Of a DNA stretch of 32,235 nucleotides, positions 31,173-32,235 are shown in pieces (the stretch's first letter is position 1; each line of letters begins with the position of its first letter). Where the stretch lies: the NCBI GenBank assembly GCA_023257515.1, contig JALRCA010000202.1:1-32235 (forward strand). The letters are read 5' to 3'. The translations under genes were made by a program, and so were the position numbers. Below the pieces are notes generated by a model. It made no database searches. It was given only the letters and a program-made list of their open reading frames with translations, and was not told the origin of the DNA. Origin of the DNA: Aeromicrobium sp. (lineage in GTDB: Bacteria > Actinomycetota > Actinomycetes > Propionibacteriales > Nocardioidaceae).

Positions 31173-31196
31173 TACGCTGGAGCCACTGTGGGCTCC
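31173..31196 (+). promoter_or_regulatory. Possible qcrC promoter and leader hairpin
   Basis: TACGCT (31173-31178) is a -10 candidate; directly after it GGAGCC and GGCTCC (31179-31196) form a 6-bp stem with a 6-base loop at the predicted 5' end of the mRNA. This leaves a short leader before the qcrC ribosome-binding site. Confidence 0.4.
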
Positions 31197-31219
31197 CTTA
31201 CGCAGGAATGAGGTTCTCG

Positions 31220-32053
31220 GTGCGGAAACTGTCGACCCGACGCCGGCATCCCCTCGCCGGTCTCGTGGTGCTTCTGATCGGTCTCGTCGTGATGGGCGGC
31301 GCCGTCGCCGTCCTCGCCCCGAAGCCGGCGACGGCCGAGGAGGCCTCGTCGCGAGACATCGAAGCGGGACGCCAGCTGTTCCTGATCGGCTGCGCGAGCT
31401 GCCACGGCGAGAATGCCGAGGGCATCACCACGAAGAAGGGCGGCAACTACGGTCCGTCACTCATCGGCGTGGGCGCGGCCGCGGTGGACTTCCAGGTCGG
31501 CACGGGCCGCATGCCGATGGCGCAGAGCGCCCCGCAGGCCCCGCGCAAGACGCCGGAGTACGACGCCGAGGAGACCAAGCAGCTCGCGGCGTACGTCGCG
31601 TCGCTGGCTCCCGGACCGGCGATCCCCGAGGAGAAGTACCTCGACGTCTCCGGCGTGAGCGACGAGGACCTGCGTGAGGGCGGCGAGTTCTTCCGCACCA
31701 ACTGCACGGCCTGCCACAACTCGGTCGGCGCCGGTGGCGCCCTGCCGAGCGGTCGCTACGCACCGACGCTCGAGGGCGTCAGCGCCAAGCACATCTACGA
31801 GGCCATGCAGACCGGCCCGCAGCAGATGCCGGTCTTCAACGACGCGCTCATCACCCCCGAGGACAAGCGCAACGTCATCGCCTACATCAAGCGCGTCCAG
31901 GAGCAGCCGAACTACGGCGGTCTCGGCGGCGGCGGCCTCGGCCCCGTGGTCGACGGCGTGTTCACCTGGGTCGTCGGCATCGGCGTGCTGGTCGGCTTCG
32001 CGGTCTGGATCGGCGCCCACGGCGCCCGCTCGAAGAAGAAGAAGGTCTCATGA
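31220..32053 (+). CDS. qcrC: Ubiquinol/menaquinol-cytochrome c reductase diheme subunit QcrC
   Basis: 277 residues. The N-terminal anchor (LAGLVVLLIGLVVMGGAVAVLAP) is followed by two periplasmic cytochrome c domains with heme sites CASCH (~58) and CTACH (~162) and axial Met candidates in GRMPMAQ and QQMPVF, then a C-terminal helix (VDGVFTWVVGIGVLVGFAVWIG) and a Lys tail. A tethered diheme c1 is a hallmark of actinobacteria, which lack soluble cytochrome c. GTG 31220 has GAGG six bases upstream; ATG 31208 would add four residues but has no usable spacing. Its stop overlaps qcrA (ATGA). Confidence 0.95.
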   Translation: MRKLSTRRRHPLAGLVVLLIGLVVMGGAVAVLAPKPATAEEASSRDIEAGRQLFLIGCASCHGENAEGITTKKGGNYGPSLIGVGAAAVDFQVGTGRMPMAQSAPQAPRKTPEYDAEETKQLAAYVASLAPGPAIPEEKYLDVSGVSDEDLREGGEFFRTNCTACHNSVGAGGALPSGRYAPTLEGVSAKHIYEAMQTGPQQMPVFNDALITPEDKRNVIAYIKRVQEQPNYGGLGGGGLGPVVDGVFTWVVGIGVLVGFAVWIGAHGARSKKKKVS

Positions 32054-32235
32054 CTGACCTGGAACGCCACGACGACGGCGCGATCGGCACGACGGAGCCG
32101 ATCCAGAACCCGGGCCTGCCGGAGCACCACTGGCGTCCCCAGGACGTCGACGCGGCCCAGGAACGTCGCACGGAGCGCCAGATCTCGGCGATGTTCGGCG
32201 TCGCGACGCTGCTCGCGATCGGCTTCGTCGTCGCG
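32050..32235 (+). CDS. qcrA: Rieske iron-sulfur subunit QcrA (5' end only)
   Basis: The first 62 codons; the rest lies beyond the window. An acidic cytoplasmic N terminus (MTDLERHDDGAIGTTEPIQNPG, ending HHWRPQDVDAAQERRTERQ) leads into the first membrane helix (ISAMFGVATLLAIGFVVA). Actinobacterial QcrA has three helices before the Rieske domain, so the cluster-binding part is not visible. The call rests on this N-terminal pattern and on ATGA coupling to qcrC. Confidence 0.9.
   Translation, partial: MTDLERHDDGAIGTTEPIQNPGLPEHHWRPQDVDAAQERRTERQISAMFGVATLLAIGFVVA

Noticed and set aside
1-32235. tRNA, rRNA, CRISPR arrays, IS elements or phage genes
   Set aside because: None seen on either strand; all long stretches are explained by the listed genes.

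Overview
The window is about 32 kb of very GC-rich, gene-dense chromosome from an actinobacterium. The evidence is the codon bias, many GTG starts, a dcw cluster opened by mraZ, DUF3040, a class II (AroG-type) DAHP synthase, a PASTA kinase, and ctaE-qcrCA of the bcc-aa3 respiratory supercomplex. The gene order closely follows, from memory, the Mycobacterium tuberculosis Rv2158c-Rv2195 region (murE ... mraZ, DUF3040, metF-like, idsA2, pknL, aroG, acyltransferase, SRPBCC, fadD15, NlpC/P60, exonuclease/UvrC-like, trpD, ctaE, qcrC, qcrA). The mycobacterial envelope mannosyltransferase genes of that region are absent. A Nocardioidaceae-type organism is a reasonable but unproven guess.

Layout. 1-5330: leftward division/cell-wall cluster mraZ, a 28-codon small ORF, rsmH, ftsL, ftsI, murE (cut by the window edge), driven by a strong promoter overlaid with four 10-bp MraZ-type boxes. 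5400-6660: DUF3040 membrane protein with an intrinsic terminator, and a SAM methyltransferase. 6720-9922: FAD oxidoreductase, metF and a polyprenyl diphosphate synthase. 10034-13979: PASTA Ser/Thr kinase (pknL-like), a carboxymuconolactone-decarboxylase-family protein, and aroG. 14061-15350: an orphan AbiEi-like/endonuclease-like gene bracketed by inverted copies of a ~100-bp repeat. 15372-17674: leftward acyltransferase, phosphofructokinase (residues predict PPi dependence), DUF427. 17758-18940: esterase and a small membrane protein. 18846-22137: tightly overlapping leftward operon of two SRPBCC proteins, a small Cys protein and two ROK sugar kinases. 22163-23920: fadD15-like acyl-CoA synthetase. 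23887-26102: a membrane-anchored HExxH peptidase and an NlpC/P60 peptidoglycan hydrolase preceded by a c-di-AMP (ydaO) riboswitch. 26402-28759: a small CxxC protein and a DEDDh-exonuclease/GIY-YIG fusion diverging from a symmetric DNA-damage-type promoter, then a stand-alone RAM-domain protein. 28974-30447: trpD and a degenerate receiver protein. 30472-32235: ctaE, qcrC, qcrA (cut by the window edge).

Regulation is unusually readable. At least ten genes have a TANNNT -10 hexamer 6-8 bp before the start codon and no ribosome-binding site, which predicts leaderless mRNAs. Three divergent gene pairs have start codons only 24-25 bp apart, with back-to-back -10 elements that in two cases clearly share the same TA step. 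The strongest candidates for something new are the repeat-flanked AbiEi/endonuclease unit, the symmetric PafBC-type promoter pairing a small Cys protein with the nuclease fusion, the shared-TA leaderless promoters, and the 28-codon ORF between mraZ and rsmH. No tRNA, rRNA, CRISPR array, insertion sequence or phage gene was seen.
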